In this document: piece by piece, positions 1 through 10,933 of the stretch
Numbering within the stretch: position 1 is the stretch's first letter
How the letters are laid out: each line of letters opens with the position of its first letter
Origin: Isoetes taiwanensis
Taxonomy: Eukaryota; Streptophyta; Lycopodiopsida; Isoetales; Isoetaceae
DNA length: 64,000 nt
Assembly: GCA_021234155.1 (NCBI GenBank)
Contig: JAJEKV010000138.1
Location: 124,001 to 188,000 of the forward strand
Reading direction: 5' to 3'
The notes under the pieces: generated by a model
Seen by the model: only the letters and a program-made list of their open reading frames with translations
Told to the model about the DNA's origin: nothing
Database searches by the model: none
Translations under genes and position numbers: made by a program

Positions 1-233
1 TCTTATGCCTTCTTGTTTTTGAAGCTTCTCATTCGGTTTTTGTTTTCGATTCCGGCTCTAAGCGCCTCGACCTTAGCTTTGGCCAGCGCCCTAGCGCCCT
101 AGCGCCTCGCGCCCTAAAGCAACCCCTTCACCGTCCTTTTTTCGCGTGTTTTACGGAGCCATTTCCCCACAGTTCAGCGCCTCAACACATCAAGCTACAC
201 ACCAGTTTTCGGACCAAATTCAAGGCGCTCGAA

Positions 234-3200
234 ATGGAAATCGACAATTCTGGAGCACCTCAGAATGTGGAGACAGCGGCTAGCGCACCTCAAGGGACAG
301 GTATGTCATCTACTTGCATTGCTTTGTTTGGGCTAAATGGCGCCACCGCGCCATTTTAGATCTTAATTAACCGATTTAGGGTCTTATAGTTGACAAATGG
401 CGCCATGGCGCCATTTGGATGCCTGGTAGGCAGTTTAGGTCTTATAGTTGACAAATGGCGCCATGGCGCCATTTGGATGCCTGAGTGCACTTTAGGAGTC
501 AGCTTTCTTTAGGAGTCAGCTTTCTTTAGGATGCCTGGTTGCTTACCACAGGGCCTTGTTGTTAGCAAATGGCGGCGCCATTTGATGTCTATTAGCTTAC
601 CATAGGGCCTTGTTGTTGGCAAATGGCGCCATGGCGCCATTTGATGTCTATTAGCTTACCATAGGGCCTTGTTGTTGGCAAATGGCGCCATGGCGCCATT
701 TGATGTCTATTAGCTTACCATAGGGCCTTGTTGTTGGCAAATGGCGCTATGGCGCTATTTTTATCTGCGTCCAGTCCATTAACACTAATGGAGTCATTCG
801 CATATGTATTCTCCTACAAATTACAGGTGCCTCGACCCAGTCAGAGCCACTCTCCTTCCAACCATCTTCCGCGAATATTTGGAAGGGGAGGGGCTCGGAC
901 TGGGTGGAGGCCTCTGCGACCAAACGCATAGATTAGCATACGAACTGCTTTCATGTGATTATGCACAGACTCAGATGCAAATGGCGCCACGGCGCCATTT
1001 GCCTGCCACAACTGATTGTCTGCCTGCTTGTTAAAACCATTTACCGATGCCTCTTTGTTACTGATGCCCCTTTGTTGCAGCTATCTTACGTGCAGAAACA
1101 CAATTTCAATCCGACCAGACTATCATGCTGATAGACAATCGGGTGCATGGAAGTACGCGGGTGAGCCCCCTATCGCTACATGTGCTCGAAGGAGATCGCA
1201 GAAGAGAGCTCTGCCTCCTTATAAGGGAGACAGACCCAGAAACAGCCGGAATTTACCAGCCAGGTATCTTGGTCCACATGAAGATGGTTGTCAAGAGCGG
1301 TCGCGACGATTGGATCCGGGTGGTATGTGAGGATACTTTGAAGCAGAGAATAATTGTCTACTATGTGGATTGGAAGTTTTATGATCCCACTGTAATGTCT
1401 GCTAGCATTGCAAATGTAGCTGGTTCGGCGAAGAAGCAAGGTCCGGCTGCCGCTGCCGCGACAAATGACTTTGAAGAAGCTGACATCAAAGGCCCACAAG
1501 AAATCTTGAGGGGCTTTATGATTCTTCGAAATCGGATGAACGAGTCGAAAAACTCGCCTTCATTCGTTGTCAAAGCATTAGCCCAGCAGAAACTACCCGC
1601 CATTGTTGACACGGCCTGGCTAAAAACAGTTAGCAAGAAGAAGACAAGACAACCTAAGGAGACACCTGCAGCCGAGAAAGACTCCTCATCTTCTACTGAG
1701 GATGTTGTCCAGGAACCTGAGGAAGGAAAGGCGGCGGGCAAGAGGAAAGTTAAGAGAAAGAAGAGGCAAACGAAGAAGGAAGAGAAGGAAGAGGAGGAAG
1801 AGGAAGAGGAAGAGAAGGAAGAGAAGGAAAAGGAAGAGAAAGATAAGAAGGAAAAGAAGGAAAAGAAAAGGGAAAGGAAAGAAAAGGATAGGGAAGGCAA
1901 GGGGCAGAAGGAAGGAAAGGCGAGACAGGAAAAGGAGGGAAAGGAAGTGGAGACAGAGGAAATGGGTGGGAAAAAGAAGAAGCAAAGGCTGGAGACCTCT
2001 GAGAAGGAGAGGACACCTAAGAAACAAAGGAGAGCGACTCGGACTCCAAGTCCTGTTGGAAGTCCTAGAAGTGGTGGTGAACCTCCGAGCCCAAGGCATA
2101 GCCCGGATCCTGCGACCACACCGGCCAAAAGGGTCCCCATTAAGAAGACAGAGCCAAAGAAGCTCACCTTAAGAATAGCTCAGCACTTGCTAGAGGTGCC
2201 TTCAAATCTTAAGGTGGAAAGGTTAGAAGAGGAAAAGACGGCAGAGAATACACTGCAAAAAATTTACGATCACCGGCATCTGTTTCCTCTGGGTGTCACA
2301 TTTATAAAAAAAATAGACGTGTTCAAACTATATCAAGGGCCAGCAAATCTGACATCTAGACCACGGAATATGGAGCACGTCAAAACATTAGTGGAGTCCT
2401 TTCAGAGAGACCCACATCCAGTTTTCACTCCCGCCGATGTGATTCCATTCAATCCCCTCACAAACAAACTGGTCGCTTGGAAAACCGAGGATGACCTCAT
2501 GGGGATGCACTATTATATAGTGAATGGCAATCATTCAGTTATGGCTGCTCAGCTTGTATGTAGAAGACTCGGCACAACAAAGTCCCAAGAGCAAATGTCA
2601 AAGATTTACCTTCAACGGAATTGCCGAGTCTTATCTGGCACAGTCAACGAACAGGAATGCCTGCAGCTAAGTTGTGAAGTCAATGATATCACTGCGAAGA
2701 CTATTTTCAAAGAGCCCTTCATTGATAACATAACCCACCTGCGGCAGCAATATGCTCTATGCGGGAAGCCTGATCCATCGGGACGCGGGCAGTCACGCTC
2801 TGAACCATACAAGGTACATACTGTTGTAATCTTGGCAAGATTAGCAAATGGCGCCGCGGCGCCATTTGCTCACTAAATGTCGTTCAAGGCTAACTTCTTG
2901 TTGTTTCCAGCGTTATTTGGCTTTGGCTGAAGTTACCATGCGTGGTAAGCATCCAAAAGATTTCAACCAGTGGGTCTTCATGCCAGAGGATATTTTTCAG
3001 TTATTCATGTCCCTATGGAACTTGTGGAAATCTTGCAAGCTGCAAGATAACAAGGGACAAACTATTACTTGTAACTGGGCAAAAGATCATGACTACTTCA
3101 ACCCCGGTCGGACCCGAGGTGCATGAGGGGTCTCGACTACGAAGACTGTCGGGTTTTGTTCCAGGAAGTGCTGGATGGGAAGACCTTCGTCAAGGTCACC

Positions 3201-4500
3201 AGTGATTATACAGGTAAGCAATTCTTCAAGGCAAGGGCAAAGACACTAAGATCCATATCTTTCTTGAAGAAGGAGATTTTTGAATACGTGAAGGAAAATT
3301 TTCCGAGGAAGTTTAAATCCTTCACTGATCTCAGTACTGCAGTGCCGGGCTTCGAGGATGCCGACCTGATTTCTATGGCCACCTTGCATAGTAAGTGGGT
3401 TGAAACTGGAGTGGGCAAGGAAGGCGTTTTCGGTAACGTGCCACCAGCATTGGCAAGATTCATACGCAATGCTGTCTTGCAGAGAGAGGATACTGAAGAC
3501 TTCCGTCGCGGTTGAACTAACGCATGCCAGGGGCAAGTTGTTTGCACTCTGCATAAAGATCCTTGATTGCCCCGACACTAGAGGGATATTTCCAATGTGG
3601 GACAAAACCACATTATCTAATTTCTTTAATACATTACCGTAAAGAACACCCACGGTGATTCTTTCGGATAGTGGTCTTTGCAAGGCCGAGCATAACTTTT
3701 GATTTCATCCGTGTTGGATGATCCGGATTCCGGATCCGAGTTTTTATTGGCACGTATGAGGGCTAATACAAAAATCCGGCTCCCCTGGAGTTGGAGGTCC
3801 ATGCATTAGTGTACGCCACAAAAATTCAAGGCCACCGCAGTCATCCCGTCGATGAAATTGACCTCAAATTTCCCTTCAACGATCATCCTCAAGAACTGCC
3901 ACCAGTTCCTGTGCCTAACGAAGAAGACGAAGAGGTGGAGAGCGAGGCTATGGCAGGAAAGCTCGAATTGCCAGATTCAGTGTACGGTTGGCAAGGCTTG
4001 CGGGGGACATAATCTTTGGGGCTGCCACATGTTCCTACCTCGCGCGAAAAAATGGTACCGCCAGAAAGTGGGTGTTTGATTACTTTCTCCGTGGTTCTTT
4101 TGGCCGGGCTTCATTGATGAATAAAAGATTTTGCATTGTGTTCGAAAGTGACCCGGTTAACAGATCGCCTAAGGGGATTCTTGATAGGCTTGACCGCCTG
4201 CTGAATCCTATCATCGCAGCAGTTCCTACAGAGACAAAAGGTGCTGTTGTTGAAGAAGCTGTCGATCCACCTAATCCAGAGATGCCCGAAGCTCCACCCG
4301 ATGTGGACTATGATGTGATCAAGAACACCCAATTCGATCTGGACTTTCTTAGTGATCCCAATTTCACCGCCCCACGCTGCTCGAGAGCTTTTCGGGGAGA
4401 TCCTATGGTTGCTTCTTCTAGCCATGGGCCATCAATGGAACCCGCCCCCGATGTGGAACCCGATCCCGATGCGGAACCCGATCCCCGAGCGGAGCCCTGA
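234..4500 (+). CDS. ParB-like / putative DNA methyltransferase-like protein, multi-exon
   Basis: Exon 1 is 234-300, starting at the ATG and ending ACAG|GTATG. Exon 2 is 1081-2813, after TTTGTTGCAG; the phase-1 join is in frame. Exon 3 starts at 2911. The N-terminal part is unrecognised. A Lys/Glu-rich charged tract lies at about 1735-1990. Then comes NGNHSVMAAQ (about 2523-2552), which resembles the NG-H-R-xAA core of ParB/sulfiredoxin-type domains. From 2911 the reading frame shifts by one base near 3120, 3480-3515, 3645, 3715, 3780 and 4000, yet protein-like sequence continues. ILDCPDTRG followed by a WDKTTL segment (about 3560-3610) and WVFDYFLRGSFGRASL with CIVFESD (about 4066-4150) resemble motif IV and the later FxGxG motif of beta-class DNA methyltransferases. 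An acidic Pro/Asp-rich tail ends at 4500. The ParB assignment is moderate. The methyltransferase assignment is inference, and DPPY is not intact. The shifts may be sequencing errors. Confidence 0.6.
335..760. repeat. GGCGCC palindrome minisatellite in intron 1
   Basis: Seven copies of a 20-24 bp palindrome, with AAATGGCGCC arms around a central ATG, lie at about 335-357, 394-417, 452-475, 565-584, 620-643, 679-702 and 738-760. From about 586 they sit in a roughly 60 bp tandem unit that also contains TTACCATAGGGCCTTG. Single further copies occur at 977-1003 (intron 1) and 2843-2870 (intron 2). Confidence 0.9.
824..920. mobile_element. Foldback MITE-like element, copy 1 (in intron 1)
   Basis: This stretch is an imperfect hairpin. 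One arm reads CAGGTGCCTCGACCCAGTCA and continues through GCCACTCTCCTTCC. The other arm is its approximate reverse complement, ending GGCCTCTGCGAC. The same element recurs inverted at 55897-55997, and half of it at 56158-56190, so it is a dispersed element. It lies wholly inside intron 1 of the ParB-like gene. Confidence 0.8.
2843..2870. repeat. GGCGCC palindrome in intron 2
   Basis: A single GCAAATGGCGCC palindrome centred on GCGG sits in the 97 bp intron 2814-2910 of the ParB-like gene. It has the same arms as the array in intron 1. Confidence 0.85.
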
Positions 4501-7500
4501 ATTTTGTGTGATTGTAATTTAAATTGTACAATAATCCTTTTGTAAACAGACTCTCTCTTTCGAGTCATTGCCTGTTGTGGCAAATTTTTTGATATGCAAA
4601 TCTATGAATTTGGAATTTTTAACTAATTTTGTGATGTTTTGTTTCTTTAGCTTCATTATATGCACTCTTAGTATTTTTAATGGCGCCAATAAATGACGTT
4701 TTAGAGGCATATTTTTTCTAATCATTAGAGGAAATTTGAGATCTCATTTTATCCCCATAAGAATCCTCCAATGGAATGGCTACCCTCTATTAACTGCAAT
4801 TAATGCAGCACCAACGACTTCATTGCTGTTGTTTTTCCCCTATAACTTTTGATCCACTTGTCAAAATGTTGCGGCGTTTGTTGCATTAGATGCGGAATGA
4901 AAAGATCTTTCCAATGATATATGGTTGTGATGTATTTCAATATGGTCATATGCATTAACCTTAAAAAAATATGATTTTTTGCTTATTTCTTATATATTTA
5001 TATCGTAAAAGATGTATGAATGGGTTATCACTAGATAGATCTTGTGAAGACGAATCCATTGCTATAAAAAGTTTTTGAATCGGAGTTCTGGATCAAAAGT
5101 TATAATGAAAAAATGATACTACAGAAGTTAGTTGTAGCTGCATTAATTACAGGCTGCCACATAATACTGGAATAAGATATACTGGAGCTCTTCTCTTATT
5201 GGACAGTTTAAAAAGCTGACATGGCATTTTAAGCATCCCTTAATGGGACAAAATGTGATCTCATTTTTCCTCTAATGTGGCGCCATAATTGCTCAAAAAA
5301 TTGGCATAAAATGGACTAAAAAGGATTTTTGTTCCTAATTGGAATCACGAAATTTCTCATTTTAATGAAATTGTGCTTTAAATGGCAAAGCGGCAATGCA
5401 TGGTCTGTGGTGCTTTTGTGTTGTGATATTGGTCAACATTATGCAATTTGTTGACGTGATAGTAGGCATCTACTAAAATCTAATGTGACCACACTTTTGC
5501 AATTCAAATGTCTTGTAAGTGTTTACTCCATGCCCTTCGATTTTTAGAATTCTTGAAGATTTAGCAAAGGTGTATGCATAACCCATGTCCTTAGACTTTT
5601 AGAATTCCTGAATGATTTGGCAAACGTATATGCATACATGCGGAGGCTCTAGTTAGATATATGTGTATCATGGTGTGTGCGTGATTGTACAGGGTAAAAC
5701 TTATATTAATAGGGGAATTGAGCTTTAAAGCCGTGTGCACATGAACATTGGGTTTGTATGTGTATTGGTACAAAACATTGTCATATAGAAAACATCGTAG
5801 TTCTATTTTTTATAAAACAAAAATAACAAAACTCTCGTTATACTATCTTGAATTTAGCATCTAGGTAAGGGCCAGGTAACATGGCTAGGTCAATGGACCA
5901 TGATATGTCCATCGGCAATAGAGCCTAATGAAGATTTTTCAAGCCCTTATTAAGTGTAATGGCATAAGGAGGAATAATTTCCTATATGTAACCTTGTGGC
6001 CTAGGTGAATTTCACACTGATATGACATTACTTCAAAATTACACATTGGTTGTCCTTTTAAATGCAAAAAATTATAATACTGGAGTTGAGCCCAGCATTT
6101 AAAATGTCAAGGGTCTTTTGCTCTCATATAGTTTTCGGCAATGCTTTATGTCCATTAATTTTATAACAGCTTTAGTTTGTGGAAGCTTTGTCCATAATCA
6201 AATAAATCAAGCGTAATTCATTTTTTTGAAATTATAGCATGATTGATTTTTGAAATTATGTGACTTCAGATGTTGCTTATGCATCTAGAATATTTTGTAA
6301 GGTGTCATTATTTATTATCCTCAAGTTGAGTGCTTTGTGCTATGATAACGTTGTTCTATGTTTGATATTTTGCCATTTTAACGCCTTCAATGTTTTATAA
6401 TTTGGTTTTTTTTTTTGCATTGGTCATTCAGCAAACACTTCGACTCAAGAAAAGAATTCCAAAAATACAATCAAGCGTATCAAGCTTCTAATAAGTACAC
6501 GTACAATAAGTGATGCATTAAGTCATGTTCCATTCAAGAAAGTCGGAATGGTGCATCAACATCTTTAACCTCTCCTACGACCGAACCAACCTGAAATGGC
6601 AGAAATTTTGTGCCAAAGAAATTTTGTGCACAAATTTTTATAATTTAGCTTCTGCTTTAATATTCAGAAGGTTTGTGAAATGGATGCACCTTCTCCTTGC
6701 GCATGCCGAATTTGAGCTTAGACTTTTTGTCTACCAATTACATTTAAGTCACTGGTTGTACTGCCTCCGAATTTGAGCTTACACTTTTTGTCTACCAATT
6801 ACATTTGAGTCACAATAGTTGTACTGCCTTGTAAGAACTATGACTGCAAGAGGGGATGCATTAAAAGGAATGAAGAGTACGATTCAAATACTATTGGGTG
6901 CTACAAATGCTGACATGCGCTTCTATAATCACCCATTTGTCATGCCATATGCTCGAGCATATCTCGTTGCTGCAACTATTTCATTGATTCTATAATCCTC
7001 AATGGCAGACCTACTTCTTCACATGTACTTGCAAAGGGCCCATAGTCATAAACGATAATATTTATGATGCTACCACAGGAACCTCAAAAACAAAAATATT
7101 TTCTACTTCCATGTCCTTATGCCAGGTAATATAAATAGGAATTCCTCTAGTATTGAACCTAGTTATATCGCAGTAGACAGGCTTGTGCCAAATGCACAAA
7201 GTGTTATTTTTGAAGAACATAATGCAATTTCTATGAGGTATTCAGCCAGATCAAACGATGCAATTATAAAAGAGAGAAACTTTTGGAGGTTAGATGTTGC
7301 TTTTACAAAATTTTGTAAGCTCCAAGTGTAAGAGTTGGGGCAAGGACAATATGCCTATAAACTGATGGAATGTAGAACTGAAATCCATAGCATGGCAAAC
7401 AGAGTCAAGGCCATGTGGGAGAATGGCACCCTCAGAGGAACTTGCACAATGACTTGTTGTTAAACCTTATATACTAACATGCTGCAATTGCAAATTTATG

Positions 7501-7974
7501 AGAAGTGACTGCATACCATGGTTTATATGGAAGAACAAATTCCTTCCTGCCAGCTCTCCAAATTGTCACACTATTTGGAAAATTCCTGCTAAAATAATAA
7601 AGATCACATGATTTTTATCGATGATCCTCTTATGCCATCAAAAATCTAAGCTAAGAGAAATTATGGGCCAAAAATTGACAGATGTTGCTTGCCTTTATGA
7701 AGAAGGAACCTATAATTGTTCTTCTGCCGCAAGAGGAATGATCTGATTCCCTCTCAGTTTTCAAATGAAGAAGCGAATGGAGCCATCATTGCCACCTTTT
7801 CTTCAAATTAAGAGCTTAGATCTTCTTCTATCTCGTACTTCAATATTATGTCAGTCTACAAACACAAACGGTAGTCAGAAACAATATAACCTATGACGGG
7901 ATCGAAATTATTCCAAATAAACTAAATAGCTAGGATGCATGTTCTTGTCCACCTGAGCCAATCTTGGCGCTTTA
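4501..7974. other. Gene-poor AT-rich stretch
   Basis: No convincing gene is seen here. ORFs of 83 and 70 codons at 6525-6776 and 7119-7331 lack splice context or recognisable motifs. The phrase ATAACTTTTGATCCA (about 4849 and, in a variant, 5090-5105) also occurs near 39824, which suggests old dispersed repeats. Confidence 0.6.
6711..6835. repeat. Two-copy tandem duplication, about 65 bp
   Basis: GAATTTGAGCTTA and the following CTTTTTGTCTACCAATTACATT segment through GTTGTACTGCCT occur twice in succession with few differences. Confidence 0.85.
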
Positions 7975-8000
7975 GGGTGAAAGCATGTTGTAGTGGAACA
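7974..8000 (+). repeat. Left terminal inverted repeat
   Basis: These 27 bp are the perfect reverse complement of 30010-30036. They define the left end of the large DNA transposon. Confidence 0.92.
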
Positions 8001-8249
8001 CCCTGGGTGTCCCCCCTGTCCCCCCTAAAAATGTGGTGGGAGATATCAAATTTGTGGTGCGATTTTAAATGTTTATTTGGCGCCTAGTGCATGTACTGCC
8101 CGGATTCAATCATTTCTTGAACTGCAATAACCCAATTCCTACGCCACCCGTCCCATTCCAATTTCCTACGCCACCCGTCCCATTCCAATCTCCACCGAAC
8201 CGATTTCTAAACCCACGACCCACCCGCGCCTTTCCTGAAGCACACGGCT

Positions 8250-9867
8250 ATGGCGCTTAATCCGGTTGTGGATCAATCCGGTTCATACCTTCAATCATTT
8301 AATTTGGAAGCAAATCGCCTAAAATCTCAAACCGGAACACGGGTAAGAGAAAGAGAACTCTCGAACAAGAACGGGATCATAAAAGGCGCCAAAGGAAAAG
8401 ACAAAGGGAAGCTAAAGAAGAATTAGCAAAAAATTGCATCGCAAGAGAGGGAGGATCCACTTAAGCGGCCTCTACTAGGCGCCGGATGGTATTAAAATTG
8501 TTATCTTCATTTCATAGCACCACTAAAGGCTTGTCTAACGGCCCGATAAGAAAGAGGTTTTACTAGATTATCTGCGAGGATGACACAATGGACCGGCGTA
8601 CTTGGCTAAGAAGATTTGAAAGATTTGCAAGCCAAGAGCATTGTGGTCAGCAACCTCGGGGGCTTCCATTCAACTTGTGAAGAAGTCTAACAAAGAATGA
8701 CAGTTTAGCAGCCAAGAGTAGTTGCCTTGCTATGGCCGTAAGAGGAAGCATTAATACCTAAAAGTGCTAATCCTGTCGGTGCTTTCGGGGTTTTGGTAAA
8801 CTTCTTTGGGTGTTCATCCTAGGAATCTTACCAAAGCAAAATTGAAGAGGGAAGATATAGATTGCAAAGGGGGAAATGGGTTTTGTACAAAAGAGTTAGA
8901 AGAGCAGATGCAATTCCCAATTTCTGTCATAGAACTTGTGCAAAAGCAATTTTGGACGAAAAAACAAGAGGGTCTCTCCAAATGCAAAGGATGTTAAGTT
9001 CGAGAAGATTGGAGCGAAATGTAAGAGAGGATCATGCCACTCACTATCCGGAAGAATCACAAGGTTATTTCATTTCTTCATCTTCACCACATTTTTTATT
9101 GTTAATGTGGTATGTGGTATGTGGTTAGTGATTGCTTGTGATATGTGGTTGCTGTGGTGAGGCACGTGGTGTGAAATAAATGATGTCAATATATGCTTTG
9201 TGGTGCCTAGTGTGGTGAATAAAATGGTGTAAAATACATCTTTGTAATATATGCTATGTGGTGCCTAGTGTGGTGAATAACATGGTGTAAAATAAATCTT
9301 TGTAATATATGCTATGTGGTCCCTAGTGTGGTGAATAACATGGTGTGGTGCCTAGTGTGGTGTCTAGTGTGGTGCCTAGTGTGGTGCCTAGTGTGGTGAA
9401 AAATATGGTGTAAAATGAATTCTATGTGGTGCCTAGTGTGGTGAATAAAGAGGTGTAAGATGAATGTCTGTAATATATGCTATGTGGTGCCTAGTGTGGT
9501 GAAAAATATGGTGTACAATAAATTATGTAATATATGCGTTGTGGTGCCTAGTGTGGTGAATAAGGAGGTGTAAGATGAATGTCTGTAATATATGCTATGT
9601 GGTGCCTAGTGTGGTGGAAAATGTAGTATGCAATCAATATGCTGATCACCTTGTTATCTTCCTTGCAGTTGCAATTGTTCAGGAAATTCAAGACGGAACA
9701 TCCTAGTGTTATGATCAAACAGAGGATGTTTGAAAAGCTGAAACCATGGTTTGTTGTAAAATTAAAGGACTTCAATAGTTGCTGCTGTATATACCATGTT
9801 AGAATGCAGATGCTAATAGATGGCTTCAATAGTATGAGAACTAAGCACCCGAAAAGCTGCAGCTGCA
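8250..9867 (+). CDS. DDE transposase-like gene, 5' half (split by gypsy insertion)
   Basis: The putative start at 8250 opens MALNPVVDQSG. A basic, coiled region follows (RRQRKRQREAKEEL, about 8383-8425). Around 8810-9057 an exon encodes an LGVHPRN segment, then SVIELVQKQFW and, after a one-base shift, VSPNAKDVKFEKIG-like sequence. This matches the N-terminal half of a transposase-like family that I recall from animal genomes. An intron with a TGTGGTG tandem array ends at TTCCTTGCAG (9668). The next exon, 9669-9867, encodes KTEHPSVMIKQRMFEKLKPW and a CCCIYHVRMQML cysteine/histidine motif. It stops at the LTR boundary. The gene resumes at 20941. The exact 5' exons are uncertain. Confidence 0.65.
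9081..9640. repeat. TGTGGTG tandem array, about 58 bp unit, inside the transposase intron
   Basis: Roughly seven degenerate units contain TATGTGGTGCCTAGTGTGGT, GAATAACATGGTGTAAAATA and TTTGTAATATATGC. Within it the CTAGTGTGGTGC subunit is itself amplified several times near 9345-9400. The motif is shared with other arrays in this transposon. Confidence 0.9.
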
Positions 9868-10458
9868 TGTTTGGGGTCTGGGTTCGGGAACTCCTGGAAG
9901 ACAACCCTCTGTGAGGACCCGTGGATCTAACAGGAGAGTCCGGGGGACTATGTCACGCGGGATTTGCAAGAAGAGAAGAAGAAGAAGAAAACAGAACAAA
10001 TGAGAGAAAGATGATAAGCTTCCTTGATATCAATGATGAAAATACATGAGCTCTCACAATAGAGAGAAAACTGAAAGGAGACAAGACTCAAAACTCATCT
10101 AAAAACTCATGTGCTAACTCTACTCATATATATAGTACAATGGCCTTGGGCCCAATATAGACACTCGACCGATCTACAGGTGCCGACTCACGGAAGGAGG
10201 CCCTGATTTGCGGTGAATGTTGGCGGTGCCTCTTGAAGTGCCTAGAATCCTGACGCCGACGCGAGGCGGTGGACGGGCATCACTTGTCCGAAGCGGCGCC
10301 CTTGTTGACGACCCACGTGCTTTGACTGCGTGGTCTCTGGCCGCTTGGTCTTCATGGAGCCTTTGATGACCTGACCCGCGGGCGATCGAGGATCCTTGAG
10401 CTTGACCTGGTCTGTCGTGGTGCATGAATAGTCCCGCATCAGAGGCACAGGACTAACA
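9868..10458 (-). repeat. 3' LTR of the gypsy element
   Basis: On the plus strand it starts TGTTTGGGGTC and ends GGACTAACA. It pairs with 20357-20940. The half from 9910 to about 10170 is nearly identical to the other LTR. The GC-rich half, about 10175-10440, differs by many small indels. A TATATATA box on the minus strand lies near 10127. Confidence 0.93.
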
Positions 10459-10472
10459 CTCCCCCCCACCAA
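10459..10472 (-). promoter_or_regulatory. Polypurine tract next to the 3' LTR
   Basis: On the minus strand GGTGGGGGGGAG directly precedes the LTR start TGTTAGTCC, the expected place for the plus-strand primer of an LTR retrotransposon. Confidence 0.8.
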
Positions 10473-10933
10473 ACGACACTCAGAGTGAAGAAAAGGAGGA
10501 AGTGTTTCTGAGGGCGGGAAGCCATCTGTCTGAAAGTGATCCTCACGGGAGTGAGGACGGGCACCATTATGGTAATCGGCTTATGAGATCCCCGGGCGTG
10601 TTTGAAGAGCAGGAGGAGTGTTTTGGGCAAAGGGCGGGATCCGCATCAATAAGAAAGCGCAGAGCCGCACCATGTCTTCAAGGGCGCGTGGGCATGCCCA
10701 AGAAATGTAACCGACATTCCATGAGGAGACAGGTCTGAAGGCCAAAGGCACTGACACTGGCATTCGGATTGCAGTGAAAAATGGGACGCTGCCGATTTAA
10801 GGAGCTTAGCAAAATGCATTTGAGAGCAGCGCAAAATCCCCTTTGAAGATGGACAAGGATCGTGAGGTGGAGGCATTCTGCAAGAATGTGTCAAGACCAT
10901 GAAGCGCATCCGCCGCCTTTGCCAACCACGCCA

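Noticed and set aside
1379-2167. Long antisense ORF, Ser/Phe/Leu-rich
   Set aside because: It is the reverse complement of the Lys/Glu-rich coding tract of the ParB-like gene, a composition shadow.
9081-9640. CRISPR array
   Set aside because: The repeats are contiguous degenerate tandem units without unique spacers, in a plant intron.
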